Shown here one piece after another: positions 1 to 11,708 of a DNA stretch of 64,000 nucleotides. The notes beneath the pieces are model-generated. The model did no database searches and was not told where the DNA came from. It was given only the letters and a program-made list of their open reading frames with translations. Numbering within the stretch: position 1 is the first letter of the stretch; every line of letters starts with the position of its first letter. The position numbers were made by a program, and so were the translations under genes. Source of the stretch: Kuschelorhynchus macadamiae (taxonomy: Eukaryota; Arthropoda; Insecta; Coleoptera; Curculionidae); NCBI GenBank assembly GCA_030620095.1, contig JAUTXW010004703.1, forward strand, positions 310,001 to 374,000, written 5' to 3'.

Positions 1-46
1 CTGTGTTTTCTGTCTGACAAAAAAGAAGACACCAATGCCACCGCAG
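1..46 (-). pseudogene. Scrap of CR1/L2-like non-LTR retrotransposon
   Basis: The first 44 or so bases are nearly identical (about two mismatches) to the reverse complement of 29411-29455, which lies in the reverse transcriptase region of the non-LTR element at 28101-30738. The similarity stops at about base 46, so this looks like the 5'-truncated start of a minus-strand copy that continues off the left edge. Nothing else can be said from so short a piece. Confidence 0.5.
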
Positions 47-205
47 AATCACTAATATACGTATGACATTTTCTTAACGTTTTATGTATTTTGCAGCAGA
101 TTTTGTCCAAGTCTCGCATAGCATCTCGTACGGAATTAAATGGAGTTTCTAAAAGTTTGACTAATTAGCTATAACAACGATTTTTTAAATAAAGTTTCTT
201 GAAAA

Positions 206-442
206 TTATAAAAGTATGTCTAAATTCGCTGCTTCATTCACACGTCCGGTTTTCTTTCTTCTCTTCAATGATTTGGTAATATGCAACAGATTATACACAT
301 TTTTAAAAGGATTAAAGCTTGGAATTTTCCGATTTGGATTATTTCCGTATAGATTTATAAACTCTTGACCCGCACGGTATCTGTTTTTATTGTTTTTTAC
401 ATAAATCTCAAAGATTTCTAATTTTTCAGCCTCCATGAACAC
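206..442 (-). pseudogene. N-terminal helix-turn-helix scrap of a Tc1/mariner-like transposase
   Basis: A 78-residue frame resembles the DUF4817 helix-turn-helix that opens many insect transposases. It has an EIFEIYVKNNKNRYRAG stretch, a proline- and arginine-rich turn, and a final basic run KRRKKTGR of the kind that precedes the DNA-contacting segment. The same layout opens the transposases at 9170, 34487, 38669, 47082 and 56301. No catalytic domain follows on the minus side, so this is a detached fragment. Without a search I cannot say which element family it came from. Confidence 0.45.
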
Positions 443-663
443 TATTTTAGTAAAATACTGTAGATTTAGCGGTTAATCTTGCCAGTATATTGATGACTTT
501 CATGTATAAACCAATATATCAGTAAGTCGTTTTTGTCTACCTAAGCCTCCTAGATATTTTTTTATTTTTTCAATTATTGACCTAATGTTTCATAACAAAC
601 TGTATAAGCCATAAATATATAAAATCCTGCATAAAATTTTGTTTTAAAATAAAAATTAATATA

Positions 664-1381
664 CAGGGTGTTCCATAAGAAAAAACAACATTTTGGTAAA
701 TAAATCTGACTTTTTATGCTCAAATGTTTCTTCTCATACCATAATATTAAAATTTTGTAAAAACCCTACAACTTTTGGATTTAAAGTTTTTTGCTATCTT
801 CATAAATAACAGAGATACGGGGGTGTACAAAATATAAGAGATCAATTTTTCTCGAACACAATGTTTCTTATGGAATTTTTTTTATTATACATCTTTTATG
901 CAAGTGTGAGACCTCATTGTAACTGCGAGGTCCTAAGCTTTAAAAAATAAAATAAAAAATCCGGGTCCTTATTTAAAAAAAATAATTTAATGGTTGAGCC
1001 CGAAAAACAAACGTTGCATTTAAAATTCGATAATACCGTATTGTAGAGAAGATATAATGGCTGCAATAATCTAAAATTTATTTTAAAATACCTATTGAAA
1101 TAAAGTAAGGAAAAAATAAAAACAAAATCGGGAAAAATCGTATTTATGCAAATATCAATTTTCAACTTAAAGCGAATACTCTGTATCGAGACTAATAAAA
1201 TGGCTAGAGTAAAAATGAAAAACACCATTTCGGCAAAAAAGTCCATAGTTCAAAAAAGTTGTATAACAACAGGTATATTGTAATCGTCTTGCGTCTGACA
1301 TAATTTCAAAATCGAATAATAAAAAAATCTATAGAATACATCAAATCAGTACTAGGTAAATTCTAGTTTTGACCCACCCTG
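664..1381. mobile_element. MITE-like unit with CAGGGTG ends at TA
   Basis: The unit begins TA-CAGGGTGTTCC and ends CCCACCCTG-TA. The ends are short inverted repeats flanked by TA, as for Tc1/mariner-type nonautonomous elements. The interior is AT-rich with no convincing coding sequence. The same CAGGGTG end recurs at least ten times in this window. The boundaries rest only on the end motifs, so two unrelated ends could have been paired by chance. Confidence 0.4.
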
Positions 1382-1443
1382 TATCTAACGTTAACGGTAT
1401 AGCTACTGATCATAACTCAGGTAATTAAATTTCGTTTTGTATA

Positions 1444-1663
1444 CAGGTTGTTAAGTTTAAGTGTTAAACTCCAGTTGTATGAAGATGTCCAAATTTTCGT
1501 AAAAACCGAAAAGAAACGAAAATATCAAAAAATGCCAAAAACTGGTTTTTGTATTTTATCAGAGATCACCTTGATCAGAAGCAAAAAAAAATTAAAATAT
1601 TTTTGAAAATTTTAGGAGGTAACAAACTTTTGCGAAAATGCAAGGGTTTTATTTTACGCCCTG
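1444..1663. mobile_element. Small MITE-like unit with CAGG...CCTG ends at TA
   Basis: A 220-bp stretch starts TA-CAGGTTGTTA and ends TTACGCCCTG-TA. The ends pair imperfectly and TA flanks both sides. It has no coding content. It resembles the neighbouring 664-1381 unit in its ends only. Confidence 0.35.
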
Positions 1664-1849
1664 TATGTGCAATTAGAAGCGCTAATCTCACAGATCGACC
1701 AAACGAACACCGAAACCGCATGTCGATATTGCGTTTTGCAACTGAAATATCTATCTATGTCTTGTTTTAACGATCCAGTATGACAATTCTTCGCTGTGTT
1801 TTTTAATTTGGGGTAGGGATCCAAAAAGAAAAGTCAAATATTCAAGAAA

Positions 1850-1887
1850 GTCTACGTTTCGCAATTTATTATTGCATCTTCAGGACA
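1850..1887 (-). ncRNA. Hammerhead-ribozyme-like motif, left arm of palindrome
   Basis: Read on the minus strand the motif is CTGAAGA (fits the hammerhead core CUGANGA), one extra U, a perfect five-base stem II GCAAT/ATTGC with an AATAA loop, then GAAA. The next bases form a self-complementary ACGT, able to make stem III only between two molecules, then A at the cleavage position. Flanking GTC and GAC can pair as stem I. Penelope-like elements are known to carry hammerheads with minimal stem III. Cleavage activity is not shown here, and the extra U is non-canonical. Confidence 0.45.
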
Positions 1888-2788
1888 CTAAAAGACATAC
1901 ATAAAACGATATATCTCTACGAGACATCAACTCAATAAATAGTAAAATATAGAAAAAATGCTATACTGACTATGAAAAATACTATACTGACTAAAAATTT
2001 GACATAAAATAGTGAATTTTTTTTTGGAAATTATTACATACAAAAACACATAAATTAGGATAAATACATAACTAAATATTTTGATCTTTTTTAAACTGAA
2101 AAAAAAATGCACAATAAATTTAAAAATTAAAAACTATGTACTTACATTTTAAAGATTTGACTTTTATAATCATAAAAAATACACGAACAACACATAGGTA
2201 AACAACTAATTAAACAACTCAACCTAGCTCATTCAACGGTTGTTTGAGAATAGCAATATACCAAATATTCTTCAGTGTTGTTGGAAAATACATACAAAAA
2301 TATATACAATACATAAAAAAAGTAAAAAGCCATATTACTATTTTTTTTCCAATAACACGGAAGAATATTTGGTATATTGCTATTCTCAAACAACCGTTGA
2401 ATGAGCTAGGTTGAATTGTTTTAATTAGTAGTGGTATTTCATTTTATTGTAATCCATGTATGTGATTTTCACTTTGTTTACCTATGTGTTGTTCGTATAT
2501 TTTTTTATATGATTATAAAAGTCAAATCCTTCAAATGTAAGTACACAGTTTTTAATTTTATTGCGCATTGTTTTTCAGTTTAAAAAGAGATCAAAATATT
2601 TAGTTATGTATTTATCGTAATTAATGTGTTTTGTATGTAATAATTTCCAAAAAAAAATTCACTATTTTATGTCAAATTTTTACAGTCAGTATAGTATTTT
2701 TCATAGTCAGTATATCATTTTTTCTATACTTTACTATTTATTGAGTTGATGTCTTGCAGAGCTATATCGTTTTATGTATGTCTTTTAG

Positions 2789-2826
2789 TGTCCTGAAGAT
2801 GCAATAATAAATTGCGAAACGTAGAC
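2789..2826 (+). ncRNA. Hammerhead-ribozyme-like motif, right arm of palindrome
   Basis: This is the inverted partner of the motif at 1850-1887, unchanged in the core: CTGAAGA, U, GCAAT-AATAA-ATTGC, GAAACGT, then AGAC. Preservation in both arms is expected from the palindrome and is not independent evidence of selection. Confidence 0.45.
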
Positions 2827-3122
2827 TTTTTTGAATATTTAACTTTTTTTTTGGATCCCTCCCCCAAATTAAAAAAACACAGCGATAAAATATCTATCTT
2901 TAAACTTTGATAAAAAAAAATTCTTGATGCGGTATTTATGACCAGCAGTTTAGTATGACATAAACAATTTTATCTATCATCTTAAAATCAACGATAAATT
3001 ACTGTTTTCAGAACTTAAGGCCACTCTATATATTATGTGAAGTCACGACCGTATAAGTTCATGCGAAAATGTTTGGAGAAAATATTACGTCGAATGATTT
3101 CCCTTTTGTTCCTGCTTCTCAC

Positions 3123-5781
3123 CAGTGGCGTGCAGTCCATGGAAGCAAGGAAAGCAGTGCTTCCCCAAAAAAATTACAAAACATCTTCTAAAATATAATT
3201 TTTGAAATAGGAAACCATTAATTTAGTTTAAATTAAAAATGCTAAAATATTATCTTAATTATTAAGTCTATAATAAATGCGGCCTTGACTCCGACCGAGC
3301 CACAATAGAAATCGAATAGAACCTATTCGGACCGCTAGCTTCTCTGCAGCCATGTCCTGTATGCTTGATTGAGTCAGATGTTATTGAACTTTCCACCGGC
3401 TGTTTGCAATTTTTGCATTTCAGTCGCAGGATTTAAGTGGGGGCGGAAGCTATCGTTGGAGTAGGTTCTTTGTTTGAACGGCTACCCGTTTGTTGTGTGA
3501 TACTTACGTCGCGTCGTGCATGGTGCGATATGGAAGACAATAATACGGACGTGGATATGCAAATACTGTCAACTTCGGTTGTCGGTAATAACGTCGAAAA
3601 TGTCGAAGAATTTAGTAAGAAGAATGTGTGTGAATATGTGTGTGTCTTAATAATAAAGGGATTTTCAAAATTAAACTTCGCTGATAAGCTACAAATAATT
3701 TCCAAAGGAAGGGCAAAACCGTCTTTGAAAAATTTAACCACAAAAATGGAAAACTGTATTAGACATTTTAATCTGGAAAAACAAAACAAACAATTTAATT
3801 GGCTAACAAGGTGTGAAAATATAAGTAAATTATTTTGTTGGCCATGTTTACTTTTTGAAAATGAAAAAGGTCTCTGAAATAAAACTAGTTTTTCCAATTT
3901 AAACGATTTCCATAAAGCTGTAAAAAGACACATTATGTCCAAAGCGCATTTGCAGGCCGTCATAAAAGAAAAAGTCTTCGGCAAAACCTGAATTGAACAC
4001 ACCCTTAATAAACAGTTGGAAATTAGTCACCGCCAACACAATGAACAAGTCGATAAAAATTTAGGCAAATATTAAGAAGACTTATCGATGTTGTTTGTTT
4101 TCTTGGACAGCACGAATTGGGATTTAGAGATCATGACGAAACAAGGGTTTCTTCAAATAGAGGAAGTTTTCAAGATTTACTTAGTTTAATGGCTAAATAT
4201 GATGTTTGCTTAAAAAATCACTTAGAGCAGTCTAGCGTTTTTCGCGGAACCTCGACTCGAATCCAGAATGATTTAGTTTCCGCTGCTGCACCATTATTCT
4301 AAAAAGAATTATGCAGGAGAGTGGCGAGGCGCTGTTTATTGCTATTGTCCTGGACGAAACAACTGATATTACTAATTTTAGCCAATTATCTATAGTAATA
4401 CGCTATGTTAAAACAGAGGGAAGTATTCAAGAGCGATTTTTAGATTTTAAGAATGTGTTCGAAAATCGTACAGCAGATGCATTATATACCGTAGTTTATA
4501 ACATTACTAAAGAAATTAATGAAGAGAAAAAATTAGTTGCTCAAAGCTATGATGGAGTTGCAGTGATGGCAGGACAATTAGGTGGTCTGCAAGCTAAAGT
4601 TCGAGAAACTTTCCCAAGTGCTGTGCTTGTCCATTGTTTTGCTCATAAATTAAATTTAGTTTTATCCCAGTCCATCAATCACATTAAAGAGTGTAAAGTA
4701 TGTTTCGTTAGTTTACACTTTTTTTCCAAGTCAACAAAACGTAGACAAGCTTTTGACTCCTTTGTTCACAAACGATTGCCCAAAGTAGCTCCTACTAGAT
4801 GGAACTATAATGGAAGACTTGTGTTAACAGTATCTGAAAATCGTGAACCACTGATTGAACTATTTGAGAATATAATAAAAAATAATGAAACGTGGGACTC
4901 AGAAGCAATAAATAGTTCGAGGAGGTTTTTGGACTGTTTGAAACAAGATTTTATTTTAATTATTTGTTGAACATATTTTCAGAAATATTTCCATTCTCGG
5001 ACAATGTTTTTAATATATTACAAACTAAAACAAATGATATTGCTTTTTACCTAAAAAAGTGGATGATTTTAAGTCCATGTTAAGCCAAAAAAGAGATGAG
5101 TTTGACCTATTTTGGGAGAAAATGATGACGTTAAATGTAGAGCCACAAGCCAAGCGTCTTCGAACAGACAAGGTCGGAAATGTTCAAACATCATACAAAC
5201 GCCTCTTTTAAGAAATAGTCGATCAAATTCAGCAACAAATAAACTATAGATTTAACAGTTTAAATAATTTTAAACTCCTCGAGCTCTGCAATTTTGAAGC
5301 ATTTAAAGGAAAAACTTTTCCAGAAGATGGGTTTAAATCTCTTCTTCTTCATCACGGCCAGTTCTTCGACCGAGTGTTACGGCGACCTGAACTGAAAGTG
5401 ATTTACGAAACTGATGACATTAGTGCAAAAAAAAATAACGCTAAGGAACTAATGCAATTTTTAAAAGACAAGGAGCTGGAAGATGCCTACACCGAAGTGT
5501 CAAAATTGTGTGAATTAGTATTGACAATACCTACCACAAGTTCATCAGTAGAACGCAATGTTTCAACACTTAAACCCATACAAAATTTCGTGAGAAATTC
5601 AACGGGGCATCGCTGTTGTCCATTGAAAATAAACTTCTCCAAAATATGTCGGAGCATCAACGTTTTTATGATTACGTCATTGACGAATTTGCAAAAAATG
5701 ATCGAAGAATCGAATTACATTACAAATAGGTAAGTTTCTAAAAAGTGTTTCCCTTTCTTAAAATTTCATCGCACGCCCCTG
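3123..5781 (+). mobile_element. hAT element copy 1 (decayed)
   Basis: The element opens CAGTGGCGTGCAGT and closes CGCACGCCCCTG, a matched pair of hAT-type ends. It is flanked by the 8-bp sequences CTTCTCAC (3115-3122) and CTACTCAC (5782-5789), which agree at seven of eight positions and so look like an aged 8-bp target duplication, the hallmark of hAT elements. The same family occurs at 23767-26315 and 26885-32024 on the other strand. The coding region inside is broken, so it cannot move itself. Confidence 0.85.
3437..5733 (+). pseudogene. hAT transposase pseudogene (ZMYM1-like, DUF4371 type)
   Basis: The transposase is spread over at least four frames (3437-3877, 4117-4302, 4311-4970, 5374-5733). 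In order there is a TTF/BED-like zinc finger (LFCWPCLLFENEKG), a DUF4371/RNase H-like core with LDETTDITNFSQLS, SYDGVAVMAGQLGG and HCFAHKLNLVLS, and a C-terminal hAT dimerisation region with TTSSSVERN. The DETTD and YDG aspartates are the usual first two catalytic acids. The likely start is MEDNNTDVDMQ at about 3531. Stops near 3877 and 4302 and several frameshifts make it non-functional. The best relative in the window is the better-preserved protein at 16041-18243. Confidence 0.8.
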
Positions 5782-5789
5782 CTACTCAC

Positions 5790-6519
5790 AATATAATCGT
5801 GAATACTTAATAAGCCGGGCTCCTAAGATAAAAAAGAAAACAAATACAACATCCGGGCCTGTTCCGTTCCCGCAACAATGTTGTCTGGATATTTCTTCTC
5901 GATTTGCTACGTCATGCATTTTGCTAGAGCGCTAAACTCCTCTTACAGCATAAGCCGCGCTTTCAGTTCGGTCTATAAAATAAAACATAACTTTCTAAAC
6001 TAAGCCTACAGAGGGAACCAAATTTCATGAAAGGCTTCGGGTCAATCCTTAGATGGTCCTCTATAAATCAGGCGGGACGCAGGAAAGCGAAGCCGGTGCT
6101 CGGCAATATATAACACCCGAACAAATTAAAAAGATATCCTGGAGTTTCCGAAAAGGTTCGAATGGGGGATAAATAAGAATTTGTTGGTATATAAGACGCA
6201 TAAAAATTCACTCCCCCGAAAAATATAAATATATGCCTATATTCACTCCAGGGAACGCACGTCTACTAGATTATGTTTTTGAAATGATATAATATCAGAA
6301 GCGGGATAGTGCCTGCACAGGGGTAGATTAAATTTCACTTAGTATCGGTTTATTTGTAGTAGTAAGTAGGAATTTGATCAATTTATAGTTGTTAAATTAT
6401 ATATAAGAAATAATTTTGTTTTATGTAATTATACGAATTTTGTTATTTTTCGCTTTCCTTAAGAGAAAAAGGGATTCATAAAGAGTAATGATTTTAACTT
6501 TTGGTCAAAAATTAAGAGT
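5790..6519. other. No gene seen
   Basis: AT-rich sequence between the hAT copy and the GACAGACAG repeat. I see no long reading frame, RNA gene or clear repeat. Confidence 0.5.
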
Positions 6520-7800
6520 TATATGGAGGTTAGCCCCATAACATTTTGGCAAAAATCCAATATGACGAAAAAAAATGGCGGCCTACTGAAATTAAAAAAT
6601 ATTCATCTATTTTAAATGAAATTTTGAAGAAAAATCAGGTATTACATAGTAATCAACTGGTTAAATTTTGGATCGAATAAAGAAATTAAATATAACAGAG
6701 ACGAACTGGCAAAATTGTGATGCGATTTCAAGATGGCGGCCAAATAAAATTTTTATAGTCGCGAAAAAAATAAACCTTTATCCAAGTTTTACATATTTTC
6801 ACCTTTTGGCATCCCTAGATGTCAAAAAATAAATTGTCTCAATTGCGTCGGTCTGTCTCCCTGTCAGTTCGCGACATAGCTAGAAAACCACATACCCGTT
6901 TGATTTTATATTTTGGTAAAATTCGAAAATGGCGGAACAAAATGGTGGTCTGGTAAAATGTAAAAAAAAATATTACTAAAAAACTAATTATTCAGCTTAT
7001 CTCAAATTTTGCACAAAATTCAGATGTTACATAAAAATGAGCTGCTTACTAGGTCAATCTCATATGACCTTTTTGACCAAAACTTGAAGTAGTTTTATAG
7101 CTATGCCACGAAATGACATATAGACAGACAGTCTAGGGACGCTAAAATATAAAAGTATGTAAACACCATTGAGGATGATTTTTTCTCGATTACAAATAGT
7201 TTATTTGACCGCCATTTGGTTTTGCCATCTTGAATTCGGGGCATTTTACCAGTTTTTCTCTGTATAATTCTTATTTCTTGCTCAAAATTTGAAATCAATT
7301 TAATATGCATTTTTTTTCTCGTTGATTTATTAAATACTTTATTAAGACAGTTTATTCCCATATAACACTTAGTTTTCGGGCAAAATTTGAACACCACCGA
7401 TTTTTACACTGATTTTTTTAATATTTTATGCCGCCATTTCGTTCCACCATGTCAGATTTATACCAACATATTACCAGTTCATCCCCATACTACAATAAAT
7501 GTTTCTGCAAAATTTGAGGTAAACTGATTGAGTAGTTTTTATGTAATTTTTTTTTACATTTTAATAAGTCGCCATTGGATTGGATTTTTACCAAAATGTT
7601 ACCATGTCATCTCATTATGACCTTTAATTTTTGACCAAAATTTGAAGAAAATCGATTAAGCAGTTTTGCTACGAATAGGCAGACAGACACGCAGATCACC
7701 GGAACTGAGAAAACACTCTTATCATCATCTAGAGATCCGGATACACGAAGATCTAAAAAAAGCCAGGAGGGTGATTTTTTACCATTAAAATACTTCTCTT
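6520..7800. repeat. Noncoding dispersed repeat with GACAGACAG motifs, copy A
   Basis: A patchwork of recurring phrases: AAAATGGCGGCC, ACCAAAATATTACC, TGACCAAAATTTGAAG, GCAGACAGACACGC, TCTAGAGATCCGGA and GGAGGGTGATTTTTT. The same phrases recur at 21120-22230 and, in part, at 33985-34163. Within this copy the first half (for example GTCGGTCTGTCTCCCTGTC near 6848) runs opposite to the second half, so two pieces may lie head to head. There is no coding potential. I do not recognise the family. Confidence 0.6.
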
Positions 7801-7940
7801 TTAAAAAAATCTAAAAAGCAAATGTTTGAATTTGCTATAGCTGAACTCTATTCAACCGTTTCAGTATTTACAAGTGTAGAAGAAATTATTGTCTTGGTAC
7901 GGACATCAAGGTTTTAAAATCGAACTTTTTACATAAAAAA

Positions 7941-8140
7941 ATGTTTCTTAGAGGCACGGCTAAAAACCAATGTTACACGTGTAAATCGGCCATAACTCTG
8001 GGAGACAGTCTAGTAAAAGCAAGTCGAGAATGGAAGAATAGATCAGTAGCATCGAAGAAGACTCGGCATACATCCGAGAAATTAACCCGCAATGTTGCCC
8101 AATGTGTTGAGGAAGCCGGTAGACGAGAGTAGCGACCGCA
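7941..8140 (+). other. Short ORF with a tail shared with 53780-53910
   Basis: A 63-residue frame ends in SEKLTRNVAQCVEEAGRRE. A 60-residue frame at 53710-53892 ends in SEKLRRHVVKCIKEAGRRE. The DNA around both stop codons (GACGAGAGTAGC, ACCGCAGAC) is also alike. The shared piece is about 100 bp. It could be the 3' end of an unrecognised retroelement gene. No domain can be assigned, and the upstream halves of the two frames differ. Confidence 0.35.
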
Positions 8141-8576
8141 GACAGTATTCCTCTTTTAATTAAAAGATCTCTTCTAATATTTAGTGATTGGAAACGCCGC
8201 GTCTCGCTCCCGTTCACGAGTCGAGGGTTACTGTACGAAATTATATAGTTTCGGCGGGCATTGATGTCTCAGGACCGATTCAAGGCATCCCATTTAAAGG
8301 AGTTATCTATAGCGTAAGCTATAATAGATCTTTAGGTAGAAGTCAGCTTGAAGTTTTGATTTAGTGACGCAAAGATTTTTTAAATTGATCCTTGCAATCG
8401 ATCGCAACATAACAAAAACTGGTTCAACTTCGTCTTATTCCAATAATATTTTACTAAAATTTTTCTAATTACTCTAGAAAGTTCATCTCGAGGAGCCACC
8501 AGCGTGGCGCTGAGAATAGCTAATAACAAAAAATTTTACATAAGGGGCGAATCTATTTTGATCTAATAAAACTGTA
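8141..8576. other. No gene seen
   Basis: AT-rich flank between the shared short ORF and the transposon at 8577. Nothing recognised. Confidence 0.5.
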
Positions 8577-9169
8577 CACTGTGTCCCAGATTGCTTGTAA
8601 TCACAGGGTTTCTCGGTAACCAGCAGACATATAACTTTGCGGTTTTCGCGACTTTATGTCAATTTTTCGAGAAACTTTGAATGCCGCAAACAGAATTGTG
8701 CCAGATTGTTTCGTTCCCGAGATACAGAGTGAAATAGAAATTTTGCGCTTTTGGGGATGGTATCACATTTCGGACACCCTGTCAGATAAAGAAAAGGTAA
8801 AAACTGCTATGAATAGATATTTTTATGTAGAGTCCAGTGCTGTAGTCGAAATTTTTTTTAGACAAACCGTTTTTGAGATACAGCCCAAACTTAGTATTTT
8901 TTAAATAGGACACCCTGTATTTTTTGGTTCCAAAAAATTTTCCTTTCGTTTCTCTTTAAAATGATGTATCACCTATGCACCTTTGACGTAAACTAAGCCT
9001 TATAAACGCAATATTAAAAGAAAAACGTAAGTTGGCCATGGAAATATGGCATGGAAACAAAAATCAAAACTATTTGTTTCTTAAATATATCAAATATTGC
9101 CGTGTTTATCCTCTTATCATACGAGTTACCAATAATTCTAACAGGTAAATTAATAGATATTAAGAAGAA

Positions 9170-10358
9170 ATGAATAATTTTGAAAATAGTCATAAGTATG
9201 ATATGATGGTTTGTTTTATTGAATGTCATGAAAACAGTGATCAAGCATCTGATTTATATTTTAACAGGTAAGTACCAAGCGCTTAAATTATTATGAACCT
9301 CCTTTCAAAATTTTTTTTCCAATTCCACTTTGAGTTATGGACTATTTCCAAAAGCTTTTTTTATATCGTAGATATCCAGAAAGGCCTCAGCCACACAAGG
9401 CAATTTTTCGCCGAATTAAATTAAATTTAATTAATGATGGATCATTTTCAAAGCACAGGGCTAAAACATATAATAAACGAAATCACGAGAACAATGAGAT
9501 TATTGTATTAGCAAGTATTCAGGCCAATCACGCGAATTCATGTAGGCATATTCAGGAAACAGTGGGGGTGTCAAAATCACAAACGCAAAGGATATTAAGA
9601 AAACATAAATATAAGCCTTATAAAGTAAATGTAGTACAACAATTGCATCCTGGAGATGCAGAAAAGCATCTAAATTTTTGTAACTGGTATCTTCAAAAAA
9701 CCCAAAATGACCCTGACTTCGGTAGCAAGGTTATATGGTCCGACGAAGCCTATATAAGTTGTAGTGGTATTTTTAACAGGCATAATAATAGGCACTGGTA
9801 TACGGAAAACCAATTTTTAACAAGAGAACGTCAGCAGCAAGGAAGGTTTGGGTTTAGTGTCGCTTGCTTTATATTGGGAACAAAGATTACATTCCATATT
9901 TACAATAATAATTTAACAGCAGATAGATATCTAGCAATTTTAAATCAAATACTACCGGATTTATTGGATAACTTGCCGCTAGCAACATCTGCACAATATT
10001 TACTTTCAGCAGGACGGTGGTCCTGCCCACAATGCGCAAATTATAAGGCCATTTCTATTTGAAAATTTTCACGATCGCTGGATTGGTACAAATGGACCAG
10101 TAAAGTGGCCTGCTAGGTCGCCAGACCTCTCAATATTAGATTTTTTCGTTTGGTCTTACTTAAAACAAAATTTACCTGAATCCAGTCAATACGATGGAGC
10201 AGCTGCAAAATGCAACCATTCAAGCATTTAGATCATTGGAAGATAGACCTATAATAATGATGAATGCTCTAAGAAGAATTCGCACTGTGTGCCAATTATG
10301 TGTTCGTGAGGGGGCGGCCATTTTGAACAGTTTTTCTAGTTATGTAGAATTTGTTTAG
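9170..10358 (+). pseudogene. DD41D transposase with an apparent 104-bp intron, frameshifted
   Basis: Exon 1 (9170-9267) starts at the first ATG after an in-frame TAA and encodes the front of a DUF4817 helix-turn-helix (CFIECHENSDQASDLYFNR). It stops at CAG|GTAAGT. Exon 2 resumes at 9372 after TCGTAG, restoring N-R-Y-P-E-R in frame. Exon 2 holds the rest of the helix-turn-helix, then a DDE domain with WSDEAY (first Asp), FQQDGGPAH (second) and ARSPDLSILD (third), with 41 residues between the second and third. Frameshifts near 10003 and 10190 break the catalytic half; the C-terminus ends at 10358. A start at 9337 would lose the helix-turn-helix front. Confidence 0.75.
9268..9371 (+). other. Putative intron in the transposase gene
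   Basis: Begins GTAAGTACC and ends ATATCGTAG, with a pyrimidine- and T-rich stretch before the acceptor. Removing it joins AAC-AG to A-TAT and restores the conserved Y-P-E-R segment seen uninterrupted in related transposases. No transcript evidence is available. Confidence 0.6.
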
Positions 10359-10944
10359 TATTGTGATTAAGTTTATGAAGATTATTAAGTTTATTTATTT
10401 CATAGTAAAAAAATGGTTATTAATTTTTTATGTTGTTTAATTTTGCTTCTGGACACTTTTAATATCTACCCATATTTCCATGGCCAACTTACGTTTTTCT
10501 TTTAATATAGCGTTTATAAGGTTTAGTTTACGTCAAAAGTGCTTAATGTGATACATCATTTTAAAGGAAAAAAAAAGGCGAATTTTTTGGAATAAAAAAA
10601 TACAGGGTGTCCCATTTAAAAAATACTAAGTTTGGGCTAAATCTCAAAAACGGAATGACTAAAAATTTGTGCGACTACAACACTGGATTCTACGTAAAAA
10701 TATCTATCCATAGCAAATTTTATCTTTCCTCTATCTGATAGAGTGTCCGAAATATGATACCACCCCCAAAAGCGCAAAATCTTTATTTCACCCTGTATCT
10801 CGGGAACGAAACGATATGGCACAATTCTGTTTACGGCATTAAGTTTCTCGAAAAAGTGACAGAGGGTCGCCAAAACCGCAAAGTTATATCTCTGCTGGTT
10901 TCCGAGAAACCCTGTGATTACGAGCAATCTGGGACACAGTGTAC

Positions 10945-11708
10945 ACTAGGTTTAGTTAGAGTACTTAGCTTTCAAGTATAAAACGAATATAAAAAAAATA
11001 TTATGTAAAAGTTAAACTAGATAAATAAGCATTTTCCCAAATCCTACGAACTAAACTTTGAGATTCATGTAAAACTTAACTTCAATAAATTTGGAATAGC
11101 TTACACGAAAAAACTTTTTTCTTTGCAGGCCATAAAAATAATATATCATAAAGAGGAATGGCAATCTCTAAAATTCTATTCTCGTAGCTATGCAATATAA
11201 ACTTCTAAGGAATATTACGTTTTAACTTACGATAACTGTGCTAGGTTCCTACTTCGGCTGAATTGCAGATTATCTTAGTCAAATATTTCTCCATAACAAT
11301 GCAGAAACTTTATTTCTTACAATGTATATTTCTTCCAGGGTTTAAGGTAATGGTAGTTAACTATAGGTGGGACATACATTGGATCCAGAAGTTTAAGGAA
11401 AAGCTGCAGAAATTCAAGTAGAACATGCACTAGTGGGACTATACATCAAGCTAAATAGCCGTTAATTACACTGGGGAACAAATTTGAACTTTTTTTTTGT
11501 TTCTTGAACAATACCTATTTTTTTATTCAATAACACCCAAGTAATTAAAAAAACCTATTAATTCATAAGGAATATTGTTATAAATTATCCAACATATATA
11601 TTTAAAAGATGATTTATATTTTTTTGTTTGATGAATAGTTTTTCTGTTCCAAGTTATTTTGATTTCTAGTATTTAAGTTATGAATATCATTTGGAAATTG
11701 AATTTTTT
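10945..11708. other. No gene seen
   Basis: AT-rich sequence between the DD41D element and the RTE-like 3' end. Nothing recognised. Confidence 0.5.

Larger units (their letters stand above)
1792..2884. repeat. 1.1-kb palindrome (two inverted ~500-bp arms)
   Basis: The left arm (about 1792-2289) is repeated in reverse complement as the right arm (about 2342-2884), starting CGCTGTGTTTTTT and ending AAAAAACACAGCG. Only about 50 bp separate the arms. The right arm carries about 45 extra bases after AATTAGT. Arm identity is high but not perfect. Each arm holds a hammerhead-like core near its outer end (1850-1887 on minus, 2789-2826 on plus). Two Penelope pseudo-LTRs at 62.3-63.3 kb are arranged in the same way, so this may be a tail-to-tail pair of pseudo-LTR-like units; that is inference. 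Confidence 0.85.
8577..10941 (+). mobile_element. Tc1/mariner-like element with 470-bp TIRs (DD41D type)
   Basis: Ends are TA-CACTGTGTCCCAG and CTGGGACACAGTG-TA, giving the TA target duplication of the Tc1/mariner superfamily. The inverted repeats are very long, 8577-9049 and 10470-10941, and run inward to GTTGGCCATGGAAATATGG. Inside each repeat there are further GGACACCCTGT boxes (8793 and 8909 on the left), so the repeat has internal TIR-like modules. The interior encodes one transposase on the plus strand (9170-10358), broken by two frameshifts. Confidence 0.85.

Noticed and set aside
3433..4002. 189-residue minus-strand frame
   Set aside because: It lies antisense to the hAT transposase pseudogene and shows no motif of its own.
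8656..10981. Frames at 8656-8904 (+), 10637-10927 (-) and 10754-10981 (+)
   Set aside because: They fall in the long inverted repeats of the 8577-10941 element and mirror each other only because the repeats do.
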